From NCBI GenBank assembly GCA_905250125.1, contig CAJNOL010001171.1:1-64000 (forward strand): a DNA stretch of 64,000 nucleotides, written 5' to 3'. Every line of letters starts with the position of its first letter. Within the stretch, counting starts at the first letter, position 1. This stretch comes from Rotaria sordida (taxonomy: Eukaryota; Rotifera; Eurotatoria; Philodinida; Philodinidae). Positions 12,218-23,165 of the stretch are shown in pieces. The notes beneath the pieces are model-generated. The model searched no databases. It saw only the letters and a program-made list of their open reading frames with translations, and was not told the origin of the DNA. Both the position numbers and the translations under genes were made by a program.

Positions 12218-13022
12218 ATATTAGATTTGGTGACCCATTCAAAATTGCAAAACCACATATACTATATTGTAAAGCAAGTCAAGAGACGTCGAATGATACG
12301 TAAATCTTATTTTCATAAGATTTTTGAAAGGAATAGACTCAGTTTACTGATAGAAGACTATACGCCCCAAACATGATCAGTTACTGATCATTATGATTCT
12401 TGATGTTAGTCGAAAGTGTTTGTAAAAAAATTCTCTTATTTATAATTTTGTAGAAATAAACATGATATTCAGAATCAGCATAACAAACTGTATATATTTT
12501 AACTAAATATTTTTGCCACCATAATTCGATCGATCCGTTTCCTCAGTCATTTTTTCCTGAATGTCACTCTGTGTGTTCTGTACTACAATCGACTTTTGAT
12601 AGTCAAAATGTCGAAATACAGTATTAAAAGAAAAAAATTGATTAAGAGTTTCCAATGCAAGGCTATTTTGGGGAACTTCTAAATTGTGTGTTTTGTACTA
12701 CTACATTGCGGATAATTACGCAGAATGTTTGGCATCTGCTCACATCTGTTATGATCAACACTATTGAAGATACTAAGACTTACCATTAATGAAAAATGGT
12801 GGTAACTCATTGCTACAAAACTATAAGATATATTTTTTTACAAATACTTTCGACTGCTAATCATGTTTTAGGTGCATAGTTGTCTATCAGTAAACTGAGT
12901 CTAATCCTTTCAAAAATATTATGAAAATAAGATTTATTATGTGTCATTCGGCGCATCTTGACTTGCTCTATAACGTGGTATATTTGGTTTGTCGATTCTG
13001 AATAGGTTACTTAATCTGACAG
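12218..13022. mobile_element. Long-TIR non-autonomous DNA element
   Basis: The left arm from about 12218 (AGATTTGGTGACCCATTCA) is mirrored at the right end by a stretch whose reverse complement reads AGATTAAGTAACCTATTCA. The arms extend about 220 nt and share the core AATAGACTCAGTTTACTGATAG in inverted orientation (left about 12334, right about 12885), at roughly 80-85 percent identity by eye. The 350-nt centre has no transposase frame. Superfamily unknown; no clear target duplication. Confidence 0.7.
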
Positions 13023-13638
13023 TACCCTTTAAATCGAGATTAGAATGAAAAGAGTAACAATATAATTATTTTTGACAAATAAAAAAGTTTCAAATAGTTC
13101 GATCGTTTTCTTTTAATAAATCGAATAGCAACAACTATCCGATAAATAATTTTTTTTTATACTGGCAATGCTTTTTAGTTTTGCTTCCCAAAAAAAATAT
13201 TTATTTAAGCCCTTTATTCCTAGAAACAAAGTCAATTTTCATCAGAAAAATGACACTTGAAATAAATGCATGAGAAGATAGCTCTTTTTTTTTATTTGGT
13301 ATCTCGTTTTTTCATTGCCAAAGTTTTTCATGATATCAGTCACTTTCTATTTGAGAAATATGCTTTTCTGGTCATGCGTCCCAGAATTCTTGAAGAAACT
13401 TTATTGTAGCCAATTGCTTTTATTTGAAAGAGCATGCAAAGCTGCACTGTCTCGTTTCTGAATTAAGCCTTTTTTTTTATTGTTATATAAAAAGGTAAGA
13501 ATTGAAAACAAAAGGATATTGCAGACTGTCACAGAAAATTTTTTGCTTGCGAAATGATCTATTATCGACCCTTATTTATTGAATATTTTCCGACAACGTC
13601 ATGATATAGAACTGAAAATTTCATACGATTTGAATCAA

Positions 13639-13788
13639 GGGGGAAACAGCAGACTTCAACCATAGTGACTTCAAATTTTCACAAAACTTCTAAAGACTTC
13701 AAGACAGAGGAAAAATAGAGGACTTCAAGACTTCATAAGATTTCAAAAGACTTCAGGACTTCATATGCGAAGTCCCGCTGTTTCCCCC
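13639..13788. mobile_element. 150-bp MITE with GGGGGAAACAGC ends
   Basis: It opens GGGGGAAACAGCAGACTTC and closes with GAAGTCCCGCTGTTTCCCCC, a perfect 12-nt terminal inverted repeat with a slightly diverged extension. The interior repeats the word GACTTCA or ACTTCA many times on the plus strand, so it has internal short repeats. No coding frame. Confidence 0.7.
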
Positions 13789-14376
13789 TAAATTTGAATG
13801 CATGTGACTCAAGATTGATTTTTCGAGGAATGGGGATCCTGAATGTAAATTTACCTAAGATACTAAGTTTATTGAGTCATACTTTGTTCGTCATTTTTCA
13901 TATCACCAACCTTTGCTCTTGATATCAGTTAAGATTATCAATGACATACTTTTTTTTATTGATATAGAATAATCAAAATTCTTTTGAATTCCTATTCAAT
14001 TGATTATGAATATATATTCATTTAATGGATTCTGAGTTATCATTATATATTATGTTTTCGAAAGAAGATGATAAATAATATACCAAAAAAAAACATTAGG
14101 TTACTACTAAACGATGTGAAATATTAGAAAGTATCAAAATAGGTTTTTCAAAATTTTTTTTAATGAGATACAAAACTATGCATTTTCCTAATTTTAATCA
14201 TTATCAAAATCTAATACTATGAAGTATATTACAATGCACTAAAAGTAAATGTCGGTTGTTTTAACTATATCTTTGCCTTATCATTATGACTCTTGTTGAT
14301 TCTATATAAGAAAAAAAAACAACGATGATGAATATATTTTGATATTATCATTGATTCGTTATTTTTCTTTTTGAAT

Positions 14377-15087
14377 ATGTCAACACCTTTTCTAAACGTT
14401 CCTACGCCTCGTGTTGATTCAACAACAGGTGAAAAATATTATACAAGTGAAGATGCTATGAATTTAACACCTAAACAATATGAAGAATGGATTTATTCAA
14501 GTAAAACTGAACGTGTTGACGAAGTTCGTTTATATAAAACAAAATTTTGGAATATTTTATTAACAAAATCACCACCATTTTTACCATTATTATTTTGGCC
14601 ATTTATTATTTATTATTTAATAACACCATTAACATTCGTACGTTTTTTTTGGATTTTAATTGGTCTTATTCTTTGGTTTCCATTTGAATATTTATTTCAT
14701 CGTTTTCTATTTCATTTATCAGTAATTGGTTATCATTCACAAAAATTTCATTTTTTTCTACATGGTATTCATCATGTTGCTCCAAATGATTTATGGCATG
14801 TATTTTCACCTATTCATGAATTAGGTGTTCAAGCATTTATTGTTTGGACTATTTTTAAAATTTTTCAATTACCAGATCCAAATGCTTTAATAAGTGGATT
14901 ATTAATTAATTATATTCGATATGATTCAGTTCATTATTTAATTCATGCATATAGTCCAACAAAAATTTCTAAAATACCATTCATAGGAAATTATCTTAAA
15001 AAATGTTCTATTCATCATCGTCAACATCATTTTTCAAATCCACGAAAACATTTTACAATTAGTTTTATTTCATCATTCTTAGATTAA
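14377..15087 (+). CDS. Fatty-acid 2-hydroxylase-like membrane enzyme
   Basis: Member of the fatty acid hydroxylase/sterol desaturase superfamily, di-iron ER enzymes; closest in layout to FA2H/Scs7, which 2-hydroxylate sphingolipid acyl chains. Single exon, 236 aa from the ATG at 14377. The histidine boxes are HRFLFH (108-113), HGIHH (129-133), HYLIH (186-190) and HHRQHH (213-218), the spacing expected of FA2H. Hydrophobic segments precede the first box (about 67-102) and lie between boxes (about 149-182). The N-terminus carries no cytochrome b5 domain, which human FA2H and yeast Scs7 have. Animal homologues without b5 exist (for example in nematodes). The C-terminus ends FTISFISSFLD, some residues short of the usual tail. 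Lack of introns is notable beside intron-bearing neighbours. Confidence 0.85.
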   Translation: MSTPFLNVPTPRVDSTTGEKYYTSEDAMNLTPKQYEEWIYSSKTERVDEVRLYKTKFWNILLTKSPPFLPLLFWPFIIYYLITPLTFVRFFWILIGLILWFPFEYLFHRFLFHLSVIGYHSQKFHFFLHGIHHVAPNDLWHVFSPIHELGVQAFIVWTIFKIFQLPDPNALISGLLINYIRYDSVHYLIHAYSPTKISKIPFIGNYLKKCSIHHRQHHFSNPRKHFTISFISSFLD

Positions 15088-16586
15088 AATTTATAAGTTG
15101 TATAATTTATTTTTGTTAACTCTTTAACACCAGACTTATTTTTATAATAAATAAAATAAAAATCTCTTGTTAATATGATATACTTTGAAAATCATTGATC
15201 TCATACTTAGACTTGACTTAAAGATGCAATCGTATTATCGAAGTGCCATCTGTGTCAGAATACAACACAAATATTGAAAAGATCTGTTTTAATATATATT
15301 TCGACTTTGCCTTCTATTCAAATTTTCCGGGCTTCATCATCAAATCATGACTCTATCTATGAGAGAAACATCTATGAGTTTTCATATTTCCATCAAAACT
15401 GTTTCGAAATTCAGAAAATTTGGTTAGTTCAAGATAAAATATATTTTCTTACAAAAATGAATGAGAACAATGATAAACATTTGGTGTGTCGAAAAAAAAG
15501 ACTTCCTGATGATCTATTCCTTTTTCTGTTGGAATTTATTGAAGGTAGCATTTTGCTTTTCTTTAGTTTGTTGTCCTTGAATTAGTACTGTGGTAATCGA
15601 TGATAAAAAAAATCAAGATATGTCAAATTAGAATCAGTCCAACTTTTGAATATGATTATTTTTTCATGCTACTTAGACGAACTATTAGATTCATACAACT
15701 CTAAAGATGGTTTATCTTAAGAATCATTTATTGCCTCCTTTAATTTTACATCTAAATGATTGTTGTTGTCAATATGTTTGATATTTGTGAAACACAATTT
15801 AATTGTCCTGATACACTTTCCTGATATGTATTAGCAACTTTCTGACGATAGATGTCAGTAGTGATCAATGATAGAAAACGAATTAGAAATCAATCAAGAT
15901 GAGAATACGTATGATGATACCTGTAAAGTACAGATTATAGTAGTTTGCCACTAGCTACAGCTGTCTACTGTTTGGTTGAGACTGATTTCATTCAGTTATA
16001 ACGATGTCTTGGTTTTTAATAAACTTTCTAAAATGATGCAATGGTTGTCTTTCACAAATTCTCATCAGATTTACTACCTGATTGACTTTATTAGTGTTAT
16101 GATTCTTGGTTGGATATATGTATCGAAGTATCTTTTGCATTACAAGTGAAAACTTCACCTCGATATCGTTTCACATTCGCAGGTTATTTCAAAATTAAAA
16201 TACTTTAAAAAAGTATCACGCTGGTATATAAAGGATTAATAGTATAAGTAAATAGATTGTGAAAGAACTTCTTTTCTCTTATCAACCAAAAGTATTATTG
16301 ATTAGTAGTAAAAGCAAAAAAACAACTACTATTTTCCTATATTTTAAAAACAAGAAAATCATAAATTGTAATGCGAACATCTAAATAATATGACAATTAT
16401 CTTGCTCAAACATTTTTTTTTTTATTATATTCATTATAGTAATATCATGGTTTTTTTTTTCTTTTCTGTTAGACTATTAAAAACAACAACAACAACAACA
16501 ACACGTGAATCGATAAATATCAATCGTATATTTACCTATTTTATATAAACAGTCGATCAAATTGTTTTGATTAATCGTCAATATCT
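15088..16586. other. Intergenic, no supported gene
   Basis: Begins with AATAAA-like tracts near 15145-15165 that could serve polyadenylation of the upstream gene. An open frame at 15274-15585 lacks domains and a convincing start and is not called. A CAACAACAACAACAA microsatellite lies at about 16485-16502, shortly before the thioesterase ATG. Confidence 0.45.
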
Positions 16587-17328
16587 ATGGCTACGTCTTC
16601 TACAAATGAAAAATTGATTGATACTGCTCATATTATTGAATCGAAAGGTACACATCATCATTCGATTATTTGGCTTCATGGTTTTGGTGATAGTTCAGAT
16701 GGTTATAAAGATTTATTTACTCGAATACAACCATCAAATACAAGAATTGTATTACCAAATGCACCTAAACGATTGGTGACTATTGAAAATCGTCAATATC
16801 AATTACGAAGTTGGTATGATCATGATAATACAGCTATAGAAGCAGGTTTACAAGTTATCGAATCTGTAAAACAATTAATCGATGAAGAACTTAAACTTGT
16901 TGATGATGCTTCACATATAATTATAGGTGGATTTAGGTATTTATATATTTCTTTATTTTTTTTTTTCATTATAAAAATTTCAATTATTTATTTCTAGTCA
17001 AGGAGCTTGTTTATCATTATTAGCTGGTTTAACCTATACAAAACAACAATTAGGTGGTATTATTTGTTGTAGTGGTCAATTAGTATTAGAAAATAAAATT
17101 CCAGAATTTTTAAGTGAATATGCAAAGAAAATACCAATTTTAGTTTTACATGGAAAAGATGATAATCGAATTCCTTGGGATAATGCTAAAAGTGGTTTTG
17201 AAATATTAAAAAAGAATGGAATCAATGATAATATGGATGTTGTATTAGAAGATGGAGTAGGACATAGTATTAGTGAACGTGGATTTCATTTAATAATTAT
17301 ATTTATTATCAAACAGTTGAAATTATAA
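16587..17328 (+). CDS. Acyl-protein thioesterase (LYPLA1/2 family)
   Basis: Alpha/beta-hydrolase that removes palmitate from S-acylated proteins and also has lysophospholipase activity; cytosolic. Two exons, 16587-16936 and 16998-17328, with a 61-nt intron that splits the catalytic serine codon (AG|T). The spliced protein is 226 aa, the normal family length. Landmarks: WLHGFGDSSDG near residue 30 (oxyanion-hole strand), RSWYD as in APT1, nucleophile elbow GFSQG at 115-119 with Ser117, acid Asp172 in HGKDDNRIP, and catalytic His206 in GVGHSI. The triad is complete. There is no signal peptide. The first exon could be misread as ending in a hydrophobic stretch because the frame stays open into the intron. 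Confidence 0.93.
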
Positions 17329-20300
17329 CAAATTTTTTTCTTTTTCTTTTATTTAATAACTTTTAAAAATAGAAGATTTATTCTTGAAAAAAACAATCTA
17401 TATATGAGTATCTCTTTAGTCTAAACAATGGACACTTATTTCTAGTCTCATGAGCAATAAAAATCTCTGTAATATGAGCAACATAGATGCTATCAATCAT
17501 CTACAGAACTAGAAAACAATAATATCATGTGTATTGTATTATGATAAACATAGGAAAAGAAAATGGACTAGTCGTGAATATTTAAAAGCAATAGTGGCAA
17601 TTCTTACATTGATACTAATTTTAAAAGTTATACGATGACAAATTTCGATTCTGCAAAATTTCTACAAATTGGAAAAAATTCGAGGAATTTAAACTAATAT
17701 TAATTATCTGTTTTTTTTGTAACCTTATCGTTACAGAAAAGTTAAGTTAGGAATTTACTGTCCTGAGAGTGAATAATTTCTTTTCATTTTTCTTGTCCGT
17801 ATTTAATTCTCTTTCTGCATGTTTTGCTTTTCATTTCTAATGGTAGCTTTCAACTTTGTGATATTTTTTAGTTATTCAACTTTTATTTGTGCTATTAAGT
17901 AAAGAGAGTAAATAACATCTGTCTGTAAATTTCATTCATTCACACTATCAAAGATAAGTAGAAAACGAATAATTATTAATCAGTTCTATGCACATGTAGA
18001 TTAATCTTAAACAAAACGTAGAAATAAATTGAATTCTATCTATCTCTGCAAGTCACACCCTACACAGATTCACACATTGCTCGACGTTCGAACTTCTCTA
18101 AATTAAGAGATTGTCACATAAATTCTTAGCTGGATCAGTTTTATTCCCATCCTATATGATTAGACGTTATTATCTGTTAATCTATTTTAATGGTTTAATT
18201 TTGAAATAGATTAACAAATAATAAAGTCGAACATGTAAAAAAAGGCATTTTAACTGTTATAAGATTTCCAACTTGCAAAAAAGCATACATTTTAACATGT
18301 TATGAATGCTTGAAAATATTGAACATTGAAATATCTGAAGAAAATAATGTTATAAAGTTACATCTTTTGAATAGTTATTGTGGGATCAGAATTTTAAACG
18401 ATCGAAAATTTGATTGAAAGTTTTTGATACGTTGTTATCTATTTGAGCAGATCGAAAGAGAATAAAACTAATTTATTATTTATTGGACAAATGTATGTAT
18501 CAGATATACGTTTATTATTTAATAATTATCATATGAGAGAGAAAAAGAAAGAATAAATTCAAACAGTACATTCATTCGATGAAGATTGTTCGATAACTTC
18601 ATTTTCCTAAACAATCAACAAAATTTAAATAATATACAGAGAGTATTAAAAAATAATAAATTTATTAGAAGAGAATTCGCAATTAATTTTTGCTCAGGTC
18701 TAATCGAATCAATGAGTAGTTTCAAAAAGCAGCAATATTTAATTTTCGTGCAACTCGAAATTTTTATCTAAATAAATGAAAATTCATGTATTTTAAAAAC
18801 AATAATAAATCAGTAAAAGTATTTTGTATAAATTTTTGAATCTCAAGAAAAATAAAAATATTTCTATTGATATATGATGTTTTAAAAATGCATAAATTTT
18901 CATTTATTTCTTGCACGAAATTAAATATTGTTGCTTTTTGAAAACAAAATGATAATTACTCAGTAACTCAATTCGATGTCAGTAAAAATTGACTTTGATT
19001 ATTTACAAAAAATCGGATGAAATTATTTGTACAGCTACATAATAGGTGAAACAATGATCATTTTATTCAAAATAATCTTTTATTACAGACCATATGACGA
19101 TTTCATTGCATAAACGAAATACATCACTGTTTAAACAATGGCAGAGCATTCATACAAGTAACTGGAGAGGATGATCATAAGAGCAAGTCATTGTGATGGA
19201 ACGAATATTCGTTGTTAGTGTAATCGGGAAATATATTAGTACCAGAGAAAAAACATTTTTTGTTCTGTATTACTGTTATCTGCTTTTCGGTTATTTGTCA
19301 TATGATTTTTGTTTTTAATCAAAAATCAACAATCAGATTTGACCGATCCTGGGTACTACTCACATTGAAAAGGTTTTACTGTAAAAATGAGTTTCTATAA
19401 AAATCCTCTTCTCAATCATAAAATGTATAATTCAAATTAAAGTATATGTTAGTACAAAATATTCTGAATATATATTCATCATGTTATTGAATTTCTAACA
19501 TTCATAGTTTCTTCTTTTGTCAGACTATCTATTTTTTTACTAGTATAATTCTTTATATTTGCTCAATATGGAATAATATATTTAAATCAAGTTGAAATCA
19601 TATGATAATTCTTAAATATCATTATTAAAATATTAATCAGTAAAGAAAAATCTTCTTTTTCAAATAACTCTTCTATTTGATCGTTCTTTCATACCGTTGT
19701 TGTTATTAGTGCTGAGAGACAAAGCAACCAGTGTTCGAGTCATTGTGTCAACAATATCGATTTGTTTTTTTTATATCATATCATCATGATGCGAAAAAAA
19801 AAACGATTTTCATATACATATAATAGATAAAAGAAAAGCAAACGAAGACAACGACGTAATCACACTATACTCGAACTACGAAAGTATGAAAAAATTCGAT
19901 GATTGAGTGTGATTCGATATGATTTTAAAAAAAGTCACTGAAAAAACACATCAATGAATGATCACTATTTTTTCTTGTTCTATTGATTTGAATATATGTA
20001 ACTACAAAAGAATAAAATCTCTCGTAAAACAAACAGAAATATTTCATCATAAATACGAAGATATTTATGGTATTGAACAAGTTCATACAAAATAAATATT
20101 TCATATGTAAAATAAAGATAAATTCATATTTTACGTTTTAAATGATATTATGTCTTAGTTGTATTGTTTATCTATATTTAAATATTCGTAATCATTTACT
20201 CGTTTGAACTAGATCATATGATTCGATTTTCTATTGTTCAATAAAGATAATTATTAAGAAAATAATCTTTTTTTTTTTAAATATTATTGACTAGAATATC

Positions 20301-20704
20301 ATTCTATCAGATCGATGATCTCCTCACTATCAAGCATGAATTATTTGTAGAATTTCCTTTCTTTATTATAGATACACGCCATTTAGTGAACCACACCTCC
20401 TTATTCTGTTTTTAAATTGGCCTTGTGACATATTATCTTCGTTTTCATAGTCTGTTGTATTCTCAGACCTAAATGAAACGTAGGAGAGGAAAAAAAAGAG
20501 GTGTCGAACATGTAGTCAAGAGCGAATGGAAAGGTAGATAAGAACAGTAAGGCTATAGGATGCTGTATTTATACACTCTGAAAGAAATAATGGCAGTTAT
20601 TTTTATTCACATGACTATTATTTGACCGGCTAAAATACATTCGCAGTATGTAGATAATAAATATAATATATAAATATGGAGAATTTTATACTTTATAGAA
20701 TAAT
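17329..20704. other. Intergenic, 3.4 kb
   Basis: No gene supported. Contains the fold-back element at 18680-18995 (listed) and AT-rich sequence. A less AT-rich patch at about 20370-20580, just upstream of the aminotransferase gene, is a reasonable place for its promoter, but no specific element is recognisable. Confidence 0.45.
18680..18995. mobile_element. Fold-back (MITE-like) element
   Basis: Left-arm sequence TTCAAAAAGCAGCAATATTT (18721) is mirrored by AAATATTGTTGCTTTTTGAA at about 18923-18942. Pairing continues inward (AAATAAATGAAAATTCAT with ATAAATTTTCATTTATTT) and outward to about 18680 and 18995 with lower similarity. Nearly the whole element folds back on itself; no coding content. 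Confidence 0.6.
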
Positions 20705-22410
20705 ATGAATACAATGGAAAAACCTATGACAAATGGAATAGAAAAAGCTTGGTTACCAATTCAAGCATCAAGAAGTGCACGAAATACAATAAATCCTATC
20801 CGACGTATTGTTGATCGAATGAAAATAAATCCAAATCCAGCTAAAGAAATGATATCCCTATCCATAGGAGATCCAACACATTATGGAAATATGCTTCCAC
20901 CACTTGAAGCTTTAGAAGGAATTCTACAATCTGTACAATTACCTACATCACATGGTTATGTACCATCATTTGGTAAACTATATTAATTAAGATTTTATAT
21001 TTATTTTCTTGATCTTTTTTTTTTGTTTTTCTAAATCAATATAGGCACATTAGATGCACGAAAAGCAGTAGCTCAACTTTGGTCTCGATCTAATTATACA
21101 TTAAAACCTGAAGTAAATACAAACAAAAAACAAATAATCATAATATTTCATTTTTTTTTCTCTTTATCTAGAATATTATTTTAACTAGTGGTTGTTCTCA
21201 TGCATTAGAAATATGTATTAAATGTTTAGCGGATCCAGGAGATAATATTCTTCTTCCTCGACCTGGTTTTTCACTATATATTACATTATGTGAATCACTT
21301 GATATTGAAATCAGATTTTATGATTTAATAGTAAATTAAATTTAAAAATTAAAAATTTTTTGTTTTTTTTGTTTTGTTTTTAGCCAGAAGAAAATTGGCA
21401 AATTAATTTAACTCATCTTGAATCATTAATTGATGATCGAACACGAACTATTATAATTAATAATCCAAGTAATCCATGTGGAGCTGTTTATTCCGAAGAA
21501 CATTTACGAAATATTATACATATATGTGAACGACATCATTTACCAATTATTGCTGATGAAATTTATGCAGATATGGTAAAAGTTTCAAAAACAAAAAAAC
21601 ATAAATTTAATATTTCTTCAAAAAGGTTTTCTCTAATCAACAATTTCATTTTCTTGCTATGCTTTCCGAAAATGTACCAATACTTTCTTGTGGTGGTATG
21701 GCAAAACGATTTATATGTCCAGGATGGCGTATTGGTTGGATTGTTATTCATGATAGACATAATCTTTTCAAAGGTAAAATAGAATAATGATAATATATAT
21801 ATTCAAATAATTTGATTATTTTAGATACAGTTCAACCTGGTCTGTTGGATTTATCTAGTCTTATTCTTGGTCCAAATTCAGTTACTCAAGCAGCTCTACC
21901 TTATATACTTTCTGAAACACCAGATTCTTATTTTATGGATATTCTTAATCAACTTCGAGTAAAAATTTAATAAATTTTTTATTTATTTAATTAAATCTAT
22001 TTAGACCAATGCAGAATATTTTTATAATTCGCTTGTAAATGCTCCTGGTCTTCAACCAACTATGCCTCAAGGTAAACAAAAAAAGAAACTGAATTTCTTT
22101 TAATTCTTTTATTTGATATTCAATTTTAGGTGCTATGTATATGCTTATTCGTATGAATCCATCGGATTATAATGATATTGAAAATGATAAAGAGTTTTTT
22201 ACTAAACTACTTTGTGAAGAATCAATATCATGTCTTCCTGCATCTGTAAATTATTTTTGTTTCAATATTAAATAAATAAATTTTATTATTTAGGTATTTG
22301 GTATTGATAATTTCATTCGTATTGTACTTACAACACCAACGGAAAAAGCTGAAGAAGCATGTCATCGAATACTTGAATTTTGTCGACGACACGCAAAATC
22401 TATTACTTGA
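20705..22410 (+). CDS. TAT: Tyrosine aminotransferase
   Basis: PLP-dependent class-I aminotransferase that transfers the amino group of tyrosine to 2-oxoglutarate, the first step of tyrosine degradation. Nine exons: 20705-20972, 21045-21112, 21172-21330, 21384-21575, 21626-21773, 21825-21958, 22005-22071, 22130-22245 and 22294-22410, with introns of 46-72 nt, all GT-AG and frame-consistent. The product is 422 aa. Landmarks: the N-terminal [48 protein letters not shown] with the PLP-pyridine Asp223 and Tyr226; the Schiff-base Lys256 in GGMAKRF followed by CPGWRIGW; and GAMYMLIR near the C-terminus. TAT rather than alanine or kynurenine aminotransferase is indicated by the [10 protein letters not shown] and PGWRIGW contexts and by the NPIR start. 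No organelle-targeting sequence is evident. Confidence 0.94.
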
Positions 22411-22553
22411 ATACAAAAAATAAAATTTGTTTTTTCTTGATTTCAAAAAAATAAAATAAAATAAAATAATAATAAGCGCTATTAATAATTATTGAAAGTA
22501 AATATCTACAATAGTTCAGTTTATCTATATCAATTATATATATAGAAATTAAT
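22411..22553. promoter_or_regulatory. 143-nt intergenic spacer between two co-oriented genes
   Basis: The spacer opens with AATACAAAAAATAAAA and contains a run of AATAA/AAATA words near 22448-22475 suited to polyadenylation of the aminotransferase. The next ATG follows at 22554. It is the shortest spacer in the window, so promoter and 3' signals must be packed into it. Confidence 0.4.
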
Positions 22554-23165
22554 ATGAAACTTTTATTCTTTATATTTCTTATAACACAAACTCAACATTA
22601 TGTTTTTGATCGATTCATACAAAATCAAACAAATATAGATGAAAATCATTTACAAGAATTAAATAAAGAATATCAAAAAACTTCAATTAGATCTATGATT
22701 TCAAATAAGGTTCTTATTATTATTATTATTGCATGTCTTACTATAGTGATAACAGTAGCGTAAGTTACATTTAGATTTAATCAGAGAAAAAGCAAAAAAC
22801 AAAACAAAAAAAAAACGAAAATTATATTTTACAGCTTATTAACAATTTATTTTAACAAAAATCAAATCAAAAATTTTACCAGACGTATGGGTTTAAATAA
22901 ACGTGCTACAATTATTCATCAATTTCATCCAGAAGTTCTTTTACATTCATCAGGTCATGAACAATATAAACAGCGAATACCATCATATGAGAAAACTCAT
23001 GCTCGATTGTCTACAAATATTAAGTCTAAATCCATATATGAACGTAAAAATCGAGAGCGAATATCTATGCATGAATTTATGAATTCATCTAATAAAGATC
23101 AACAAGATTCAATATCTGACAGTAAATATTCAAAATCGGCAGCTAATCTTTTTTTATATCATTAA
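22554..23165 (+). CDS. Small single-pass membrane protein, function unknown
   Basis: I do not recognise this gene. Two exons, 22554-22759 and 22835-23165, with a 75-nt GT-AG intron in phase 2; 178 aa. It starts MKLLFFIFLITQTQ, a plausible signal peptide. A short extracellular segment with an NQT glycosylation site follows (Asn24). Residues about 53-75 (VLIIIIIACLTIVITVALLTIYF) form a transmembrane helix split by the intron. The remaining ~100 residues are basic and hydrophilic (KNFTRRMG, ERKNRERIS, SSNKDQQDSIS), presumably cytoplasmic. The intron position inside a continuous hydrophobic helix and the preserved frame support a real gene. Its closeness to the aminotransferase may only reflect compactness. 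No enzymatic motif is visible. Confidence 0.65.

Larger units (their letters stand above)
11940..14376. other. Intergenic with two fold-back elements
   Basis: No gene is supported. The region is mostly occupied by the long fold-back at 12218-13022 and the small one at 13639-13788, both listed separately, plus AT-rich filler up to the start of the FA-hydroxylase gene. Confidence 0.55.

Noticed and set aside
15274-15585. 103-codon open frame after the FA-hydroxylase gene
   Set aside because: Non-ATG start in effect, no domain, no splice logic, composition close to intergenic AT-rich sequence.
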